DNA of 64,000 nucleotides from Elsinoe arachidis (GCA_013372555.1 JAAPAX010000009.1:1178001-1242000), one strand, 5' to 3'; positions 43,166-54,117 are shown, counted from the stretch's first letter. Numbers and translations are program-made. The notes: generated by a model from the sequence alone, not told the origin.

Positions 43166-45572
43166 TTTGACTTGTAGTGAAGGGACCAGAGGACGGTTGC
43201 GTTTCGGTTTGGAGGGAGCGGGTCGATGGGGGTCGATGGGCAGGTGATCTTGGACGAAGACAAGAGGATTTTCAGGAGGCGCACGCTGGAGCTGAACGGT
43301 GCGAGTCGGGGCACTTGGGGAAAAAGAGACTTGTCGACTTGTCGAGACCGTTGGGTGATGATCGTGTTCAATCAAGGAGGAGAGGCAGACGACGGTGGGG
43401 GAGAGATATAATAGTCGACCCGCGAGGCCGGTGCCGCTCCTAGTCAAGAGAGATATCCCTGTCTCTGTCTCTTGTCTCGCGCCTCAAGAGTGCTCAGACT
43501 GAGGGAGGAAGACGGAGTAGGCACTCAGGATGCTCTGCCGGTTTCAGATTGTCTGCTGATCCCGTTTCGGACCTTCTCTGCTTGAACAAGAGAGTGGATC
43601 TGATGATGAAGATTTTGTTTTTTGTTGATTGAGTTTCTGCCTGCTTTTTTGATTCTTGAAGAAACAAACACAAACATTTGCGGCATGTGCATGTGCTATC
43701 TTTGTACGACGAGGCCGAATTGAGGGGCTGGGTGTCGCAGAAGAGAAGGCTCCGCGCGGCATTCCACTCTGCACATGATCGCGACCGAGTCGATGGGCAA
43801 CAGTGTGACAATTAAACAAGACATGGTGTGATACCTAGACCAGATTGGGGAATGTGTCAAAGCCAACTCTATCCTTCCTGCTGCCTTCCAATCCTCCTGC
43901 GAATATCATGGCAATCCTTTGAACACCAGCCAAGTCTGTGGTACTGTGACTCGTGGTAGTTAGGTCTACAAATTCAGACAAGAGCAGCGCATCGGTGAGG
44001 GCATCCTCGAGTCCGCGGTATGCACGGTTTCCGTCAGACCCACACCGGCATGCTCGCTGTCCACTGGCTGTGTGACAGCATGCCTCGTTACACGTACTGA
44101 TCGGCCCCTTGTGAGGGCTCTTGAGAGCTTTGCAAGAGACAGCCTATCATATCTCGTCAGACTGTGTGATTGACATCTCACGAATCTCCAGGTTCCTGTC
44201 TCATGCTCATCATTACATCTTCACGGTAGGAATAGGATGCTGCTCACTTCGGCCGAGTCCCGGCTCATTGATGGTCAGCAGCCGTAAGAGTACAGTGGCG
44301 CATTTGCCCGCGAGTTCCACAAGCTGTTCCTGCATCAGCTCCTCCTCAACAATACTACATCTCGCAAACATCGCTGTACCTCGCAGACGCGGTAAAGAGG
44401 TCGCATCTGCAGAGCTACAAACGTACTCCGTGGCAAAGGTCTAGTCTCTAAGCTTCGTATGACTGCTCAGCCATCTGGCATGCTTTAATAGTCCCGGCGA
44501 GGTTTCACTAAACGACACACCATCCATTCAGTCCTACCAGGGCTAGCCCTCTGATAGATAGACATGGCGACCTGGAATGTACACGGGCTTGCGTTCACGT
44601 CGTCCACAACTCGTCGCTTACGCTGCAAACCTGGTCGACACGGCACAAAGAGTGTCTCCATCAAGCCAGTCATCCTGTAAGCGCCGCTTCAACATGCATG
44701 GCTGCCACGCATCACGCCGGACACGAGAGCGGGCAGGATCGTGGGGAGCCTAAAATCATGCTCTCATCCGCCAATCGCACTCTCTCAACACATCTCAAAA
44801 ATCTCTCATCCTTGCAGACCTCGTTCATTCTGCCCCTCGCGTGCGGAGACACGAACATTTCCTGCCGTCAAGACTGACATGCATATGCACGATAGGACTT
44901 CTGCAGATCAGGCACGCCAATCATGTTCGCCTGCCAACGATTCCTCATGGCATCCCTGCACACCCACGCAGAAACGCCCTTTGACACCGTCGCCGCACCA
45001 TACTAGCAGCATGACGAATGGTGATGTCTCTGCAGACTTTTTTACCTGGTAACTTCTGCGGCTGGCCACGTGGAAATCATCTAGCCCCGCACGCTATCGA
45101 GCAGGATCAGAGCGCCACTGAAATGGGATCCAGAGCTCTACTGAAGCCAACCACGGCGCTTCGCCACAAATGCGTAGAGATGCTCACAATGTCTCACTTT
45201 ACAGCCCGTGACAGCCCGCCATTGCTGCTCACAGTCCACAGCATCAGCGAATAATAGGATCAAGGACGAGACTACCAGAAAGATCGTCCGTCCGTCTGAC
45301 GAGTCTCCTTCCTCGTTTGTGACCTCAATTGCTTCCAAACCACGATACTTGCTCCAACCAAAGACAATATGGCCAATACCACCGTATACTGGTGTGAGTC
45401 TGAGACAGGCTGAATTCCGCCGCCTCACATTCCCCGACAAACGTTGAGACTTGTAACGCGCCCCGCCCAACACGACAACTAAAGGCCCAAACTTCAATGG
45501 CGACGTTGGACCGATTACTCTATCAACAAAGTGGTCTAGCCTGCCGATGGTCACATGCCATACACTCAGCAG
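43166..45572. other. About 2.4 kb without a confident gene
   Basis: Normal composition. Short frames only, up to 138 codons (45138-45554 minus), none with motifs. Poly-pyrimidine stretches near 43,400-43,490 (minus view) may be the promoter of the small gene to the left. Confidence 0.5.
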
Positions 45573-46631
45573 CTACACTCTGGCTTGTTGGACTTCAGCA
45601 TACCTCTCCGGCAGCCATTCCGCAAACATCCTCTGTACACCCTGCCAGTCGCCCTCCTTGGTTTCCCGCTTGTCATTATCGACAAGTTCCGGGTTGTTCA
45701 TACCGCCAAAATCAATAACCCAGGCATTGTATTCCTTGTCAATCAAGACGTTCCCGGCATTGACATCGCCCCACGCAATGCCATGCGAATGGAGCTCTTC
45801 GACTATCCGTCTCACTTGGGCTTCCCACAGCTGATGTCTATCATCCAGCTTCCACAAGCCTTCGTCCATGAGCTGGCCACCCTCCGCTGACGGCCCAATA
45901 TACTCCAGGAGCATTCCGACCACGGCCTGCTCGCAAACTACCAGACCTGCAAGATTCGAAACCCTCATCTGGCTGCCCTGTTGTTGCAGCTGTCGTAACT
46001 GAGCAAGTATCGGCAACTCTCTGTCGAAGTCGTTCGCTTTGTACGACCTAGGCTTCAACCACCGCACAATGCCACCGACCTCGACCCTTCCTTGTGCGGG
46101 GTATCCTTCTGACTCCATGATTATCACTTTGGATGCTCCAATCTGCTCCACATCTTCACAAGATGCTGGCAGATCTGCCATCAGAAGAGGTCGTATTCCA
46201 AAGCCTGGTGCGTATGTTTCTCCATCCCGTACTACCACATCTAGGCGCCCTGCTTTCCCTTCATTGAAGTCGACATGGTACGTTCGCATCCGACAGAGAT
46301 CAGAAAATGGACGGCCTTGGTAATTGTCTCTCCCCAATGCGAGTCTGGAGAAGACATCCTCGCACTCATTGCGAATCACTTGTGCAGGATTCTGGACTTG
46401 CTGCCACATCTTCTCTGCCGGCCATTCTTTGTGAATGATGCCGTCGACGTATTCGGCGACCTGTCTGGTCGCTTCATCGTACTCTGTCATGAATCGGGTA
46501 TTCTGGAGCCGAGCTCGATCAATGTCGATCACGAACCTGGTACCCCGCAACTCCTCTACGTGTACAATGTGGCCTTCGTCATGTTGTGCTGACTCGTCTT
46601 GTGAACCCTCATGTTCTTCTATGTCCGCCAT
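45573..46631 (-). CDS. Protein-kinase-like (phosphotransferase) protein
   Basis: 352 aa from the ATG at 46631. The frame is open 42 codons further up, but that part is rich in Arg/His and reads like leader, so the MADIEEHEG start is preferred. The C-terminal half has the kinase-like catalytic loop HGIAWGDVNAGNVLID (catalytic Asp289) and the metal-binding Asp307 in IDFGG. The N-lobe lacks a clear Gly-rich loop. This resembles the fungal single-domain kinase-like proteins with GDV/DFGG motifs that are common in Dothideomycetes. The catalytic residues are kept, so activity is possible. The substrate is unknown. Confidence 0.75.
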   Translation of the reverse strand: MADIEEHEGSQDESAQHDEGHIVHVEELRGTRFVIDIDRARLQNTRFMTEYDEATRQVAEYVDGIIHKEWPAEKMWQQVQNPAQVIRNECEDVFSRLALGRDNYQGRPFSDLCRMRTYHVDFNEGKAGRLDVVVRDGETYAPGFGIRPLLMADLPASCEDVEQIGASKVIIMESEGYPAQGRVEVGGIVRWLKPRSYKANDFDRELPILAQLRQLQQQGSQMRVSNLAGLVVCEQAVVGMLLEYIGPSAEGGQLMDEGLWKLDDRHQLWEAQVRRIVEELHSHGIAWGDVNAGNVLIDKEYNAWVIDFGGMNNPELVDNDKRETKEGDWQGVQRMFAEWLPERYAEVQQARV

Positions 46632-47226
46632 CGTGAATCTGTCACATAGATGCAAGAAGTATAGTGCAAGTTGAGGTAAGTGGAAGTGGGTATATCTGGA
46701 TGTGGCTGTGCCAGGCTTGCCGCGCCGCAGCATCAGCCGTCCATGTCTTCCTCTCATTCGTTACATAAGAATGTATCTGCCAGCCTATACAACTGTACAC
46801 GAAGCCTTTGAATTACTCAATATCCGGTACATCATTCGTGTTCGATGGTTGGCAATACTGCTCACACTCAAGGCATTCCTTCACAAATCGGGCTATCATC
46901 TGGCGATTCCTCGCCCAGCAACCACAAGATCATATGCGCCACCCTCCTCCGGCGTGGCCAATTCCAATTCCTACGACGCAGTCAAATGATATCTAATCGT
47001 CAATGGCACAAGAACATTCAGCATCGGCATCTGCGTTTGATCGTTGGACGAGCGCGAGAGATCATGTATTGTGAAGTCCAACAAAGCGGTAGGCCCTTCT
47101 CTCTCGCCAAATTCGGGACCGCCGCTCACGCAAGATATTTCGGGTGTAGGTCCATCCAACCACTACCTTGTGCTGGACGACGACAGCCACAAACTATGCT
47201 GATGTTAGTCGTTCGATCGTATCACC
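46632..47226. other. Intergenic region with no supported gene
   Basis: Holds the kinase-like gene promoter and the truncated upstream edge of the aldehyde dehydrogenase relic. Short frames only. Confidence 0.45.
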
Positions 47227-47761
47227 ATGGCGTTGACGATGTTGCATCAGAGAAGGTTCGACGCCGCCGTCATCTTCCAGGAGAAGTGCCAGACGGAGGC
47301 GCAATTGGTGACTGGTGGTACGAAGACCGGCAAAGGTCGTTTCATTAAGCCGGCTATCTTCCTAGAACCGGGCGACGATGCAGACATCTTGCAGAAGGAG
47401 ATATATTCGGCCCGGTGGTAGTGGTGAAGGCGTTCACCCATGAAGATGAGTGATCAAGGCTGCAAACGACACCGAATATGGTCTCGCTTCGTACGTTTCC
47501 ACCCAGGACGTCGACCGAGCAATCCGCGGGTCGGCACAAATCGAAGCCGGTATGGTCTCTGTGAACTCCGGCTTTGGCATTCCCGATGTCAAGGTTTCGT
47601 TCGGTGGATACAAAGGTGCGTTGTCCTTGCCGTGCTACCGGCGTAGAGCTAACCCCCAGTAGGCAGCGGTATCGGCCAGGAGAAGGCTTGTATGTCCTTC
47701 GGAACTACACGCAGCCAGAGACTGTGTCGATCGCGTACAAGAACAAGGCAGCGAAACGCTG
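47227..47761 (+). pseudogene. Aldehyde dehydrogenase C-terminal remnant with three frameshifts
   Basis: Translated pieces match the last part of NAD(P)-dependent aldehyde dehydrogenases: LVTGGTKTGKG, then IKAANDTEYGLASYV and GMVSVNSGFGIPDVKVSFGGYKG, then GLYVLRNYTQPETVSIAYK and a stop at 47761. Continuity is broken by an extra TA near 47405 (before TTCGGCCCGG), a missing G near 47449 (GAGTGATC), and a missing G near 47688 (GAAGGCTTG). An intron with GTGCGT...CAGTAG (about 47613-47662) still fits. The N-terminal two thirds, including the catalytic Cys and Glu, is absent. It is therefore 5'-truncated and non-functional. Confidence 0.85.
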
Positions 47762-47919
47762 ATCAAATCTTTGCAATTCTGTGAGGAATGTCCGCGCTGA
47801 TATGTCCCTTGATGTCGAGGTGTTGCTGTATCTCACTTGTACGTGAGGACTAGCAATACAGGCTATGTGGTCAAGCCTGCTCTAACAGCTCAGGTCTCTT
47901 CATACTGACATCACTCGCG

Positions 47920-50379
47920 CTAATCACCCATGGGCAAAGCCCCAGGCCCGAAGATTTGCTCGAATATCTTGCGTGGATCCGAAGGCGGAGGTGACTGGCA
48001 TGGCTCATGGGTTCCGGATCTACCATATCCGTGGTGTGGGTCAAATGGCTCGGTTGATCTCCTTCGCGAGTAAGGGTACAGATTTGCATCGACTCTTCCC
48101 GGGTTGACATGGTAGAATCGGCCAGCTTCCCAAGCTCTCGGGGTCGGTGGCACATAATTAGGATTCGGATAGGTATGAAAGGCTGGAGATGCATAAGGGT
48201 CTGGAGGTGTAGGATTGGTGGGAGGCGCATAAGGGGCTGGGGACGCATTAAGGTCTGGAGGCGGTCTTTGGGGTAAGGGCTGACCCAGCCGGTCGTGCTC
48301 TGCGTTCGAGATATCTCGTGTCCAATTATAGACTGCATACCAACGATCAATGTCCGACTTCCAACGTGCTCTATGTCGACGGCTACTGATCTTGTCGTGA
48401 TCAGGAACGTCGGTCTGGGGTTTCCGAGCATGGAGAGCATCATCCTTCATGTCCATGGACCATACAGCTCCTGTGTCACTGTGTTCGAATCCGCTGGGGA
48501 CGCTACCCGCTGACGATGTCGTCCGGAGCGATTCGACTCCCCATTCCTGCGCAGGATCGGTCTCTTCAGTATTGTCCGTTGCCCTGGGTGGGAGCTGCCA
48601 AGACATATCCGGCTTCGGAAAGTCATCAGGTAGGCTCCCTACGCCAGGACCTGGGGCGTATTGATCATACCTCGCCAGGACGAATCGATGATCAGGTAAT
48701 CCCTGATTTGTATAAGTGCTAGAGGCTCGAGCTTTCTTCCGACGTTTATCACTAGATGTACGTGCCGGATCGGTGGCCTGAGCTTGCTCATGCCGAGACT
48801 GAGTTTCACCGACATTGGGCACGGCGGGATTATCGGGCGGGTGCTGTGGCGGGCCTCTAGTGTCAGGATGGGCGAGAGTATCAATTGTCCCATCTGGCAT
48901 TTTCGAACCTTCCTGATTCTGTGCTGGCTCTGGCGCTATAAAAGCGGCAGGTATCTCATCCTCGACACTTGGTTGTTGGTACCTGACCGTCTTCCTAGTA
49001 GGTCGAGCGGCACGATGTGCGATTGGGGAGATAAATGCATTCCTGGGAGGAGAGCTGGACTTATGCTGGTGGAACTGAGCAGGCTTCTCCAAAGAGTCAT
49101 CTGGATGACCAGATGCGGGCAGTCGATCGTCTTTAGGTGAGGCATCGATTTGTTGTGGTCTTGACGAGCCGTGTGAGGATCCTAATGGAAGAGACGAGGT
49201 CGATAAGGGCGATGCATTCTTTTTCGATTCGATCGAATATTCTCTATCCATGATGACGCTCTCCTCCGCATCGGCATCACCAGTCTTATCGTCGCTCGGT
49301 ATGCTTTCTAGGCATTCTCGGATTGAATGCGGAATACCGCGACCACGATGTTGACGCCGCTGTCTCGTGCCGTCAATCACCGGTGGTGGTCTCGGAGTGC
49401 GTGATGACCTGCTTACTGTCTTCTTCTGCAGTGTAGGAGTATTCTTGAGTATACTCTTAGCATACGCGGCTGCTGTGGCCGCTGCATAAGGTTGCCAGCG
49501 CTTATCCTTTTGTCGATCTGCGTAGTCACATACGCCGCGAATGACTCCGGCAGGTAGAATGTTCATCGTTCCGGCGGCCTCCATTTCTAAGCCGATGATA
49601 TCATGCTCGTCACGCAACTCATCGCGTTTCCGAGCACTCTTGACAAGTACATTTCCAGAGCCTATCCTTCCGTACCAGACGTACGTGCGATGAGACTCGG
49701 CACGCTTTGCCCGCTCAACAGGTACATTCGCGACGTCGGTAGTTTCGCTGTTTCTAGTAGCAAATAGGACGTCCTGGTCTTGCGAAGGACAGGTGAATTT
49801 AGATGTGGTTTGCCGAGCCTGAAAGGTCCTGAGATGCTCTGCACATTCATTACCGTCCTCAAATGGTGATGGAGCTGTCAAGTCGATATAGCTGATAGCT
49901 GTTCTTATGACACTTTCGGTTTCAGCTTGACGCCCATTGGGCACAAATTTGACACCACTATCGCTCGACAGCCATTTGCCGTAATCATACTCAACGATAC
50001 CGCTGTTGGCTTGGTCTGGGATGCAAACGAGCACATCACCCAGGCGGATATCCTTCGTCTGATCACCAGCGTCCAGATGAGGAATGCCAGCTGCTACCCC
50101 TACAAGAAGTGCAAACCAGATCTTGCGGAAGCGTCGTTTGACATCTGTGGCAAGCTCAGCTGCAGCACCGACACCGTACGTTTGGCCTCGTGGCCAGGTC
50201 GCGATGACGACGTTGTGTCCGTAGATTTCGCCGCCGATGAACAGATTCTTATCTCCAGGTCCCATCGGAAAGCGTCCATCGTGACGACGATCGAGCATGC
50301 CTACCGCCGCCTCGGCTTCGACAGGTAGTACAGCGATCCATGCAATTGTGTAGTCCTCATACCGAAGGAGCGTTGCCAT
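47920..50379 (-). CDS. PNP/UDP-phosphorylase-domain protein with disordered C-terminus (paralogue 1)
   Basis: 819 aa from the ATG at 50379, chosen because the paralogue starts at the same point. The frame extends 27 codons upstream. Residues 8-311 form a nucleoside phosphorylase-like domain: YTIAWIAVLPVEAEAA start, VGVAAGIP (93-100), DIRLGDVLV, GLEMEAAG (263-270, ribose-binding Glu), RGVCDYAD with Asp285, and WQPYAAATAAAYAK. These are the signatures of the phosphorylase domains that begin many fungal NLR proteins. Here the rest (about 312-819) is Pro/Ser/Arg-rich and probably disordered, with no P-loop, NACHT, ankyrin or TPR repeats visible. It may hydrolyse nucleosides or nucleotides, or act as a sensor. 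It lies 330 bp downstream of a paralogue on the same strand. Confidence 0.85.
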   Translation of the reverse strand: MATLLRYEDYTIAWIAVLPVEAEAAVGMLDRRHDGRFPMGPGDKNLFIGGEIYGHNVVIATWPRGQTYGVGAAAELATDVKRRFRKIWFALLVGVAAGIPHLDAGDQTKDIRLGDVLVCIPDQANSGIVEYDYGKWLSSDSGVKFVPNGRQAETESVIRTAISYIDLTAPSPFEDGNECAEHLRTFQARQTTSKFTCPSQDQDVLFATRNSETTDVANVPVERAKRAESHRTYVWYGRIGSGNVLVKSARKRDELRDEHDIIGLEMEAAGTMNILPAGVIRGVCDYADRQKDKRWQPYAAATAAAYAKSILKNTPTLQKKTVSRSSRTPRPPPVIDGTRQRRQHRGRGIPHSIRECLESIPSDDKTGDADAEESVIMDREYSIESKKNASPLSTSSLPLGSSHGSSRPQQIDASPKDDRLPASGHPDDSLEKPAQFHQHKSSSPPRNAFISPIAHRAARPTRKTVRYQQPSVEDEIPAAFIAPEPAQNQEGSKMPDGTIDTLAHPDTRGPPQHPPDNPAVPNVGETQSRHEQAQATDPARTSSDKRRKKARASSTYTNQGLPDHRFVLARYDQYAPGPGVGSLPDDFPKPDMSWQLPPRATDNTEETDPAQEWGVESLRTTSSAGSVPSGFEHSDTGAVWSMDMKDDALHARKPQTDVPDHDKISSRRHRARWKSDIDRWYAVYNWTRDISNAEHDRLGQPLPQRPPPDLNASPAPYAPPTNPTPPDPYASPAFHTYPNPNYVPPTPRAWEAGRFYHVNPGRVDANLYPYSRRRSTEPFDPHHGYGRSGTHEPCQSPPPSDPRKIFEQIFGPGALPMGD

Positions 50380-50709
50380 GGCTTGGTCGGTAGTTTCGGC
50401 GAATCTCCGCCATAGCTCAAGGATGTCGCATCGAGATACCTCTTGTAAAGTAATGTGCAATTGATGTAGGAGGTGGAAGAGAAGATGAAGGAAGTTGGAA
50501 GGTCACCCCACTCTTGCCTTCCTGAGGCGCATCTGCGGCTGAGCATGTGGCCAATGAGATTCGCCCACCGATATTGCCCTGCATATCGATTGATCAAGCA
50601 CACGCTGGCGGTCCGGCGTCACTGGATTAGTAGTATTATGTACTGAGCGATCTTGTGTCTCAATCAGGAGGTCTCAAACCACCAGTCGCCTCTGCGAGAC
50701 TGGCATACA

Positions 50710-53700
50710 TCATGACGCCCTGCCCAACGAGAGGGTTCTTCTCCTTCTCCTCAAAACCGCCTTTCCCTCCCCAACCAGATTCAGATCCCTCTTCGGCATC
50801 CCCTCCAGGAACTTCACCGCTTTATCCATATGAAAGCCATCTGCCGACCGCGTGAACCTCAACGCTTCTCGAGCTTGTTCTTGGCCGGACCCAAGGGTGG
50901 CTAAAGCCTTGACCAGCTCGTCCATGCCCCCTGTACGTTCTTCTTGTGTGACGTTGAAGATGTTCATTGCCGTGTGGATGTGATTCTTCGTGTCGGTGAG
51001 GAGGTGTTCCAGCTCGGTGATGATTGGCAGCTGTGCGCCTTTTATCGTGTCCGAAACAGCTTCCTCGCGCGGTCGGCCGAGCCATTCCGGGCTGCTTCTA
51101 TCCATGGCGAGTTCACGGATATCCACGTCCCAGCCCATGAGCTTGGTTGTACGGGCGTTCATCTCTTTTAAGACAAGCTGCAGATCCGATTCATCCCAGG
51201 ACCAGCGCCACTTCTGGCCCTCCAAAGTCAGCATGACGGATCGGAATGTTTCGACTAATGTGCTTAGTGAGTTGACTGATGCGAGAAGCGTCTTGGCTAG
51301 ACAGTCTGCGGGCCAGTCTTTTGCAACCGAAGATTTCAAGCTGCTTTCGAGGACATGTCGCAGGTTTTGCAATGGCTCGAGGATCTGGGTAGAGGACCAC
51401 CTGGCGGTAACGATACTGTTATGGCGAGCTCTACCTCTATCCTGCGGGCCGCTTGAAGATCCCCTAGTCAAGAGCGGTGAAGGTTGAGGGGCGACTGATG
51501 GGGAAGTTTGAGCAGAGTATAGCGAGGAAGCTTCCGCATTGACTGGTGGTCTGTACGCCTGATACATCCGAGGTTCATATGGTGGTGAATTTTGGGGAGG
51601 GATGCCGGAAGAGACGTTTTGTGAGGTGGCCAATGGTGTGCTCACCCATTGAGAGCTCGGCAGCGGACCTCTAGAAGACATCCGCCAACCCATGAGGATG
51701 GGATCGTAAGCCAGTGATCTATCATTCATTGGCTGTGGGTAGTCGGGAGCGAGGGATCGACCACGTCCATCAGGAGGGTAATAGGAGTCGTTCGACCCGT
51801 GAGGAACGAAGATCGAAGCTTGGTAGTTCAATTGTCCAGCATCTGCGAAGTACTGCGTCCAGTCTTGCGAGGACATGTGGCTCGGATGCTGAGATGTGTA
51901 GACGAGTTGGCTACTCGGCCTATCGTATTGAGCTGGTCCAGGCGTCCCAGAGCCATTCGGCCGAGGACTACCAAGTGGATCTGGAAAGTTAGAACCAGTA
52001 GGCTGTAGCCACTGCTCCTCGTCGTACGGATCTGCTGACTTCTCTGATGTCTGGGGTGCTAAGATCTGTCCGATCTCCGCTGATCGAGTCTCTGCAGGCT
52101 CAGAAGTCGAGTTAGTTGATGATCCTGCAACACGCTCGTGTGCAGGAGGTGACATTGGAGCAACGAAGGACGACATAAGGTTTCTTGTCGTGGGGACACT
52201 GCTCGATTGTGGTGTCGATTCAGACCGAGTTTGGCCCTGCTGATCCTGTCGCTGCGCAACCATGGTCGCCTGGTTGTAACTCGACTGCAAACCATCCAAG
52301 GCGCTCTGCATCAGACCTAGCATGACCTCTAGGCAATGTCGCAAATACCACAGCGTCTGATCTCGACCCACATCACTCAGAGCATCCACTGTGTGCTGAA
52401 GCCAAACTTTGTGACAGTCTTCAGCAACCATGCTTTCGATAGCTCTTCCCATCTGTAGAAGTACCTGATCGCATATCTGGGAATTTGTGAACAACCGATC
52501 TGGTGAATGGACTTTCTTCACAGAAGGATCATCCTGCCTCTCGATCGTTTTCCGCTTTGCTATGTCTTCGATGTTGTAAAGGATGAGAAGTAGGCTTTTT
52601 GCGAGGCGGGACAAGAGACCCGCTGCGGTCTCCACTCTGTCGATGTCCAGAGCAAGATGGGCAAGAGAGTCGCAGATGCTGGAACAGGCTGAGACGAGCG
52701 CTGGCGACTCTACTTCGCACCATTGAGTCAAAGTCTGTCTACGAGGACGCCGAACTGAGTCTGGGAGTCCATTCAGTGGATGATGAATGATCGTGACGTT
52801 ATCCAGCTTGAAAGGTCTGGTCGAGGCGATCGAATCAGAATCTATAATCTCGAGCGGATCTGCAAACACCGAGGTCGCGCCAATTTTGCCTAACCGGTCG
52901 TGATAGCCGGCGAAATAGTCATCCTGATCTGATTGCTCGAATTCCAAGCTGGCGGAATTGATCGATCTGTCCAAAGCGTCGACGGCGGAGTCGATAGGCG
53001 ATAGCTGATAGTAGGTGTTCTCTTCGGCGAAAGTCACCCGCCGCCCTGCGCTTCTGCTTCGTGATCTTCCTGATGCACTTTGCGAGCGATCTCCTGTAGC
53101 AGACTTGCTCCGCTTCGACCTGAGGACGAGAGTGGAGATACTAGTCACTGTCTCTTCGTTCCGTCGATCAATGCTTGACAGAATTCCCTTCGCGTAGATC
53201 GCAGCTACCGCAGCTGCGTATGGCTGCCATCGTTTGTCCTTCTGACCGTCGGCATAGTCGGATACTCCTCGTATCACGCCAGCTTGTAAGACATTCATGA
53301 CTCCAGCCGCTTCCATCTCCAAGCCTATGATATCATGTTGATCTCTAAGCATATCTCGCCTTCTGGCACTCCTAACGAGAGTGTTCCCAGAACCGATTTT
53401 GCCATACCAGACCCTGGTCCTATGATCGGACGGTCGAGACTTTCGATCCAAAGGGGTCCTTGTCGAGGAGACAGTTCCTTTTTCTCGAGTGCAGTATAGC
53501 ACATCTTCTTGATGAGGTGGACAGTCAAACACGTCGTCGTCATGATCGGCTTGCAACTCCTCCAACCATGTAGCAAATGGTTGTCCATGCTTGAAAGGTG
53601 TCCTCTTGGTAAGCTTAATGTAGCCCACAGCGCTGCGGACGATTGCTATCGTCTCTGCTTGTCTACCATTTAGAGCGAAGTCGGTGCCTTCATCGCTCGA

Positions 53701-54117
53701 GACGCAGACGCCAAGGTCGTATTGGATTACGCCTGTGTTGTTCTTTTCAGGTACACACACTAGCACATCTCCCAATCGAATATCTCGCCGCTGGGCTGGA
53801 TCCGAGGCCTGTAGATTGGGTACTCCTGCCGCTATTCCCACCAGCAAAGAGAACCACAGATTGGCAAAGCGTGCTTTGATATGTCCTGCCAGAGCCGCAG
53901 CGGTGCCAATGCCGTAGTTCTGACCATCTGGCAGAGTCGCAATCACCACGTTGTGGCCATTGATCTCACCTCCGATGAAAAGGTAATCATCGTTTGGGGA
54001 CGATGGGAACCGATCTTCATGTTGCCTGTCTAGCACCGCAAGAGCCGCTTTTGCCTCAATCTGAAGAACCGCTATCCATGCTATAGTATAGTCCTCGAAG
54101 CGTAGTGTCCGAGCCAT
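50710..54117 (-). CDS. PNP/UDP-phosphorylase-domain protein with helical C-terminus (paralogue 2)
   Basis: 1135 aa from the ATG at 54117, which aligns with the start of paralogue 1 (MARTLRFEDYTIAWIAVL). The frame is open 37 codons further up. The phosphorylase-like domain (about residues 8-315) keeps VGIAAGVP, DIRLGDVLV, GLEMEAAG and RGVSDYAD. A basic Ser/Arg linker follows (about 330-375), then a helical region (about 500-640), a long Pro/Ser/Gln-rich disordered stretch, and a second helical region (about 890-1090) ending in a basic RRRRR-containing tail. No Walker A motif is visible. The helical parts are absent from paralogue 1. Function is inferred only: enzyme or sensor of the fungal NLR-associated phosphorylase class. 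Confidence 0.85.
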   Translation of the reverse strand: MARTLRFEDYTIAWIAVLQIEAKAALAVLDRQHEDRFPSSPNDDYLFIGGEINGHNVVIATLPDGQNYGIGTAAALAGHIKARFANLWFSLLVGIAAGVPNLQASDPAQRRDIRLGDVLVCVPEKNNTGVIQYDLGVCVSSDEGTDFALNGRQAETIAIVRSAVGYIKLTKRTPFKHGQPFATWLEELQADHDDDVFDCPPHQEDVLYCTREKGTVSSTRTPLDRKSRPSDHRTRVWYGKIGSGNTLVRSARRRDMLRDQHDIIGLEMEAAGVMNVLQAGVIRGVSDYADGQKDKRWQPYAAAVAAIYAKGILSSIDRRNEETVTSISTLVLRSKRSKSATGDRSQSASGRSRSRSAGRRVTFAEENTYYQLSPIDSAVDALDRSINSASLEFEQSDQDDYFAGYHDRLGKIGATSVFADPLEIIDSDSIASTRPFKLDNVTIIHHPLNGLPDSVRRPRRQTLTQWCEVESPALVSACSSICDSLAHLALDIDRVETAAGLLSRLAKSLLLILYNIEDIAKRKTIERQDDPSVKKVHSPDRLFTNSQICDQVLLQMGRAIESMVAEDCHKVWLQHTVDALSDVGRDQTLWYLRHCLEVMLGLMQSALDGLQSSYNQATMVAQRQDQQGQTRSESTPQSSSVPTTRNLMSSFVAPMSPPAHERVAGSSTNSTSEPAETRSAEIGQILAPQTSEKSADPYDEEQWLQPTGSNFPDPLGSPRPNGSGTPGPAQYDRPSSQLVYTSQHPSHMSSQDWTQYFADAGQLNYQASIFVPHGSNDSYYPPDGRGRSLAPDYPQPMNDRSLAYDPILMGWRMSSRGPLPSSQWVSTPLATSQNVSSGIPPQNSPPYEPRMYQAYRPPVNAEASSLYSAQTSPSVAPQPSPLLTRGSSSGPQDRGRARHNSIVTARWSSTQILEPLQNLRHVLESSLKSSVAKDWPADCLAKTLLASVNSLSTLVETFRSVMLTLEGQKWRWSWDESDLQLVLKEMNARTTKLMGWDVDIRELAMDRSSPEWLGRPREEAVSDTIKGAQLPIITELEHLLTDTKNHIHTAMNIFNVTQEERTGGMDELVKALATLGSGQEQAREALRFTRSADGFHMDKAVKFLEGMPKRDLNLVGEGKAVLRRRRRTLSLGRAS

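Noticed and set aside
45138..45554. 138-codon minus-strand frame
   Set aside because: No recognisable domain and no splice-linked exons. Treated as chance.
47920..54117. The phosphorylase pair as ordinary NLR genes with NACHT
   Set aside because: No GxxxxGK[S/T] or other NACHT-like motif was found downstream of the phosphorylase domain in either protein.
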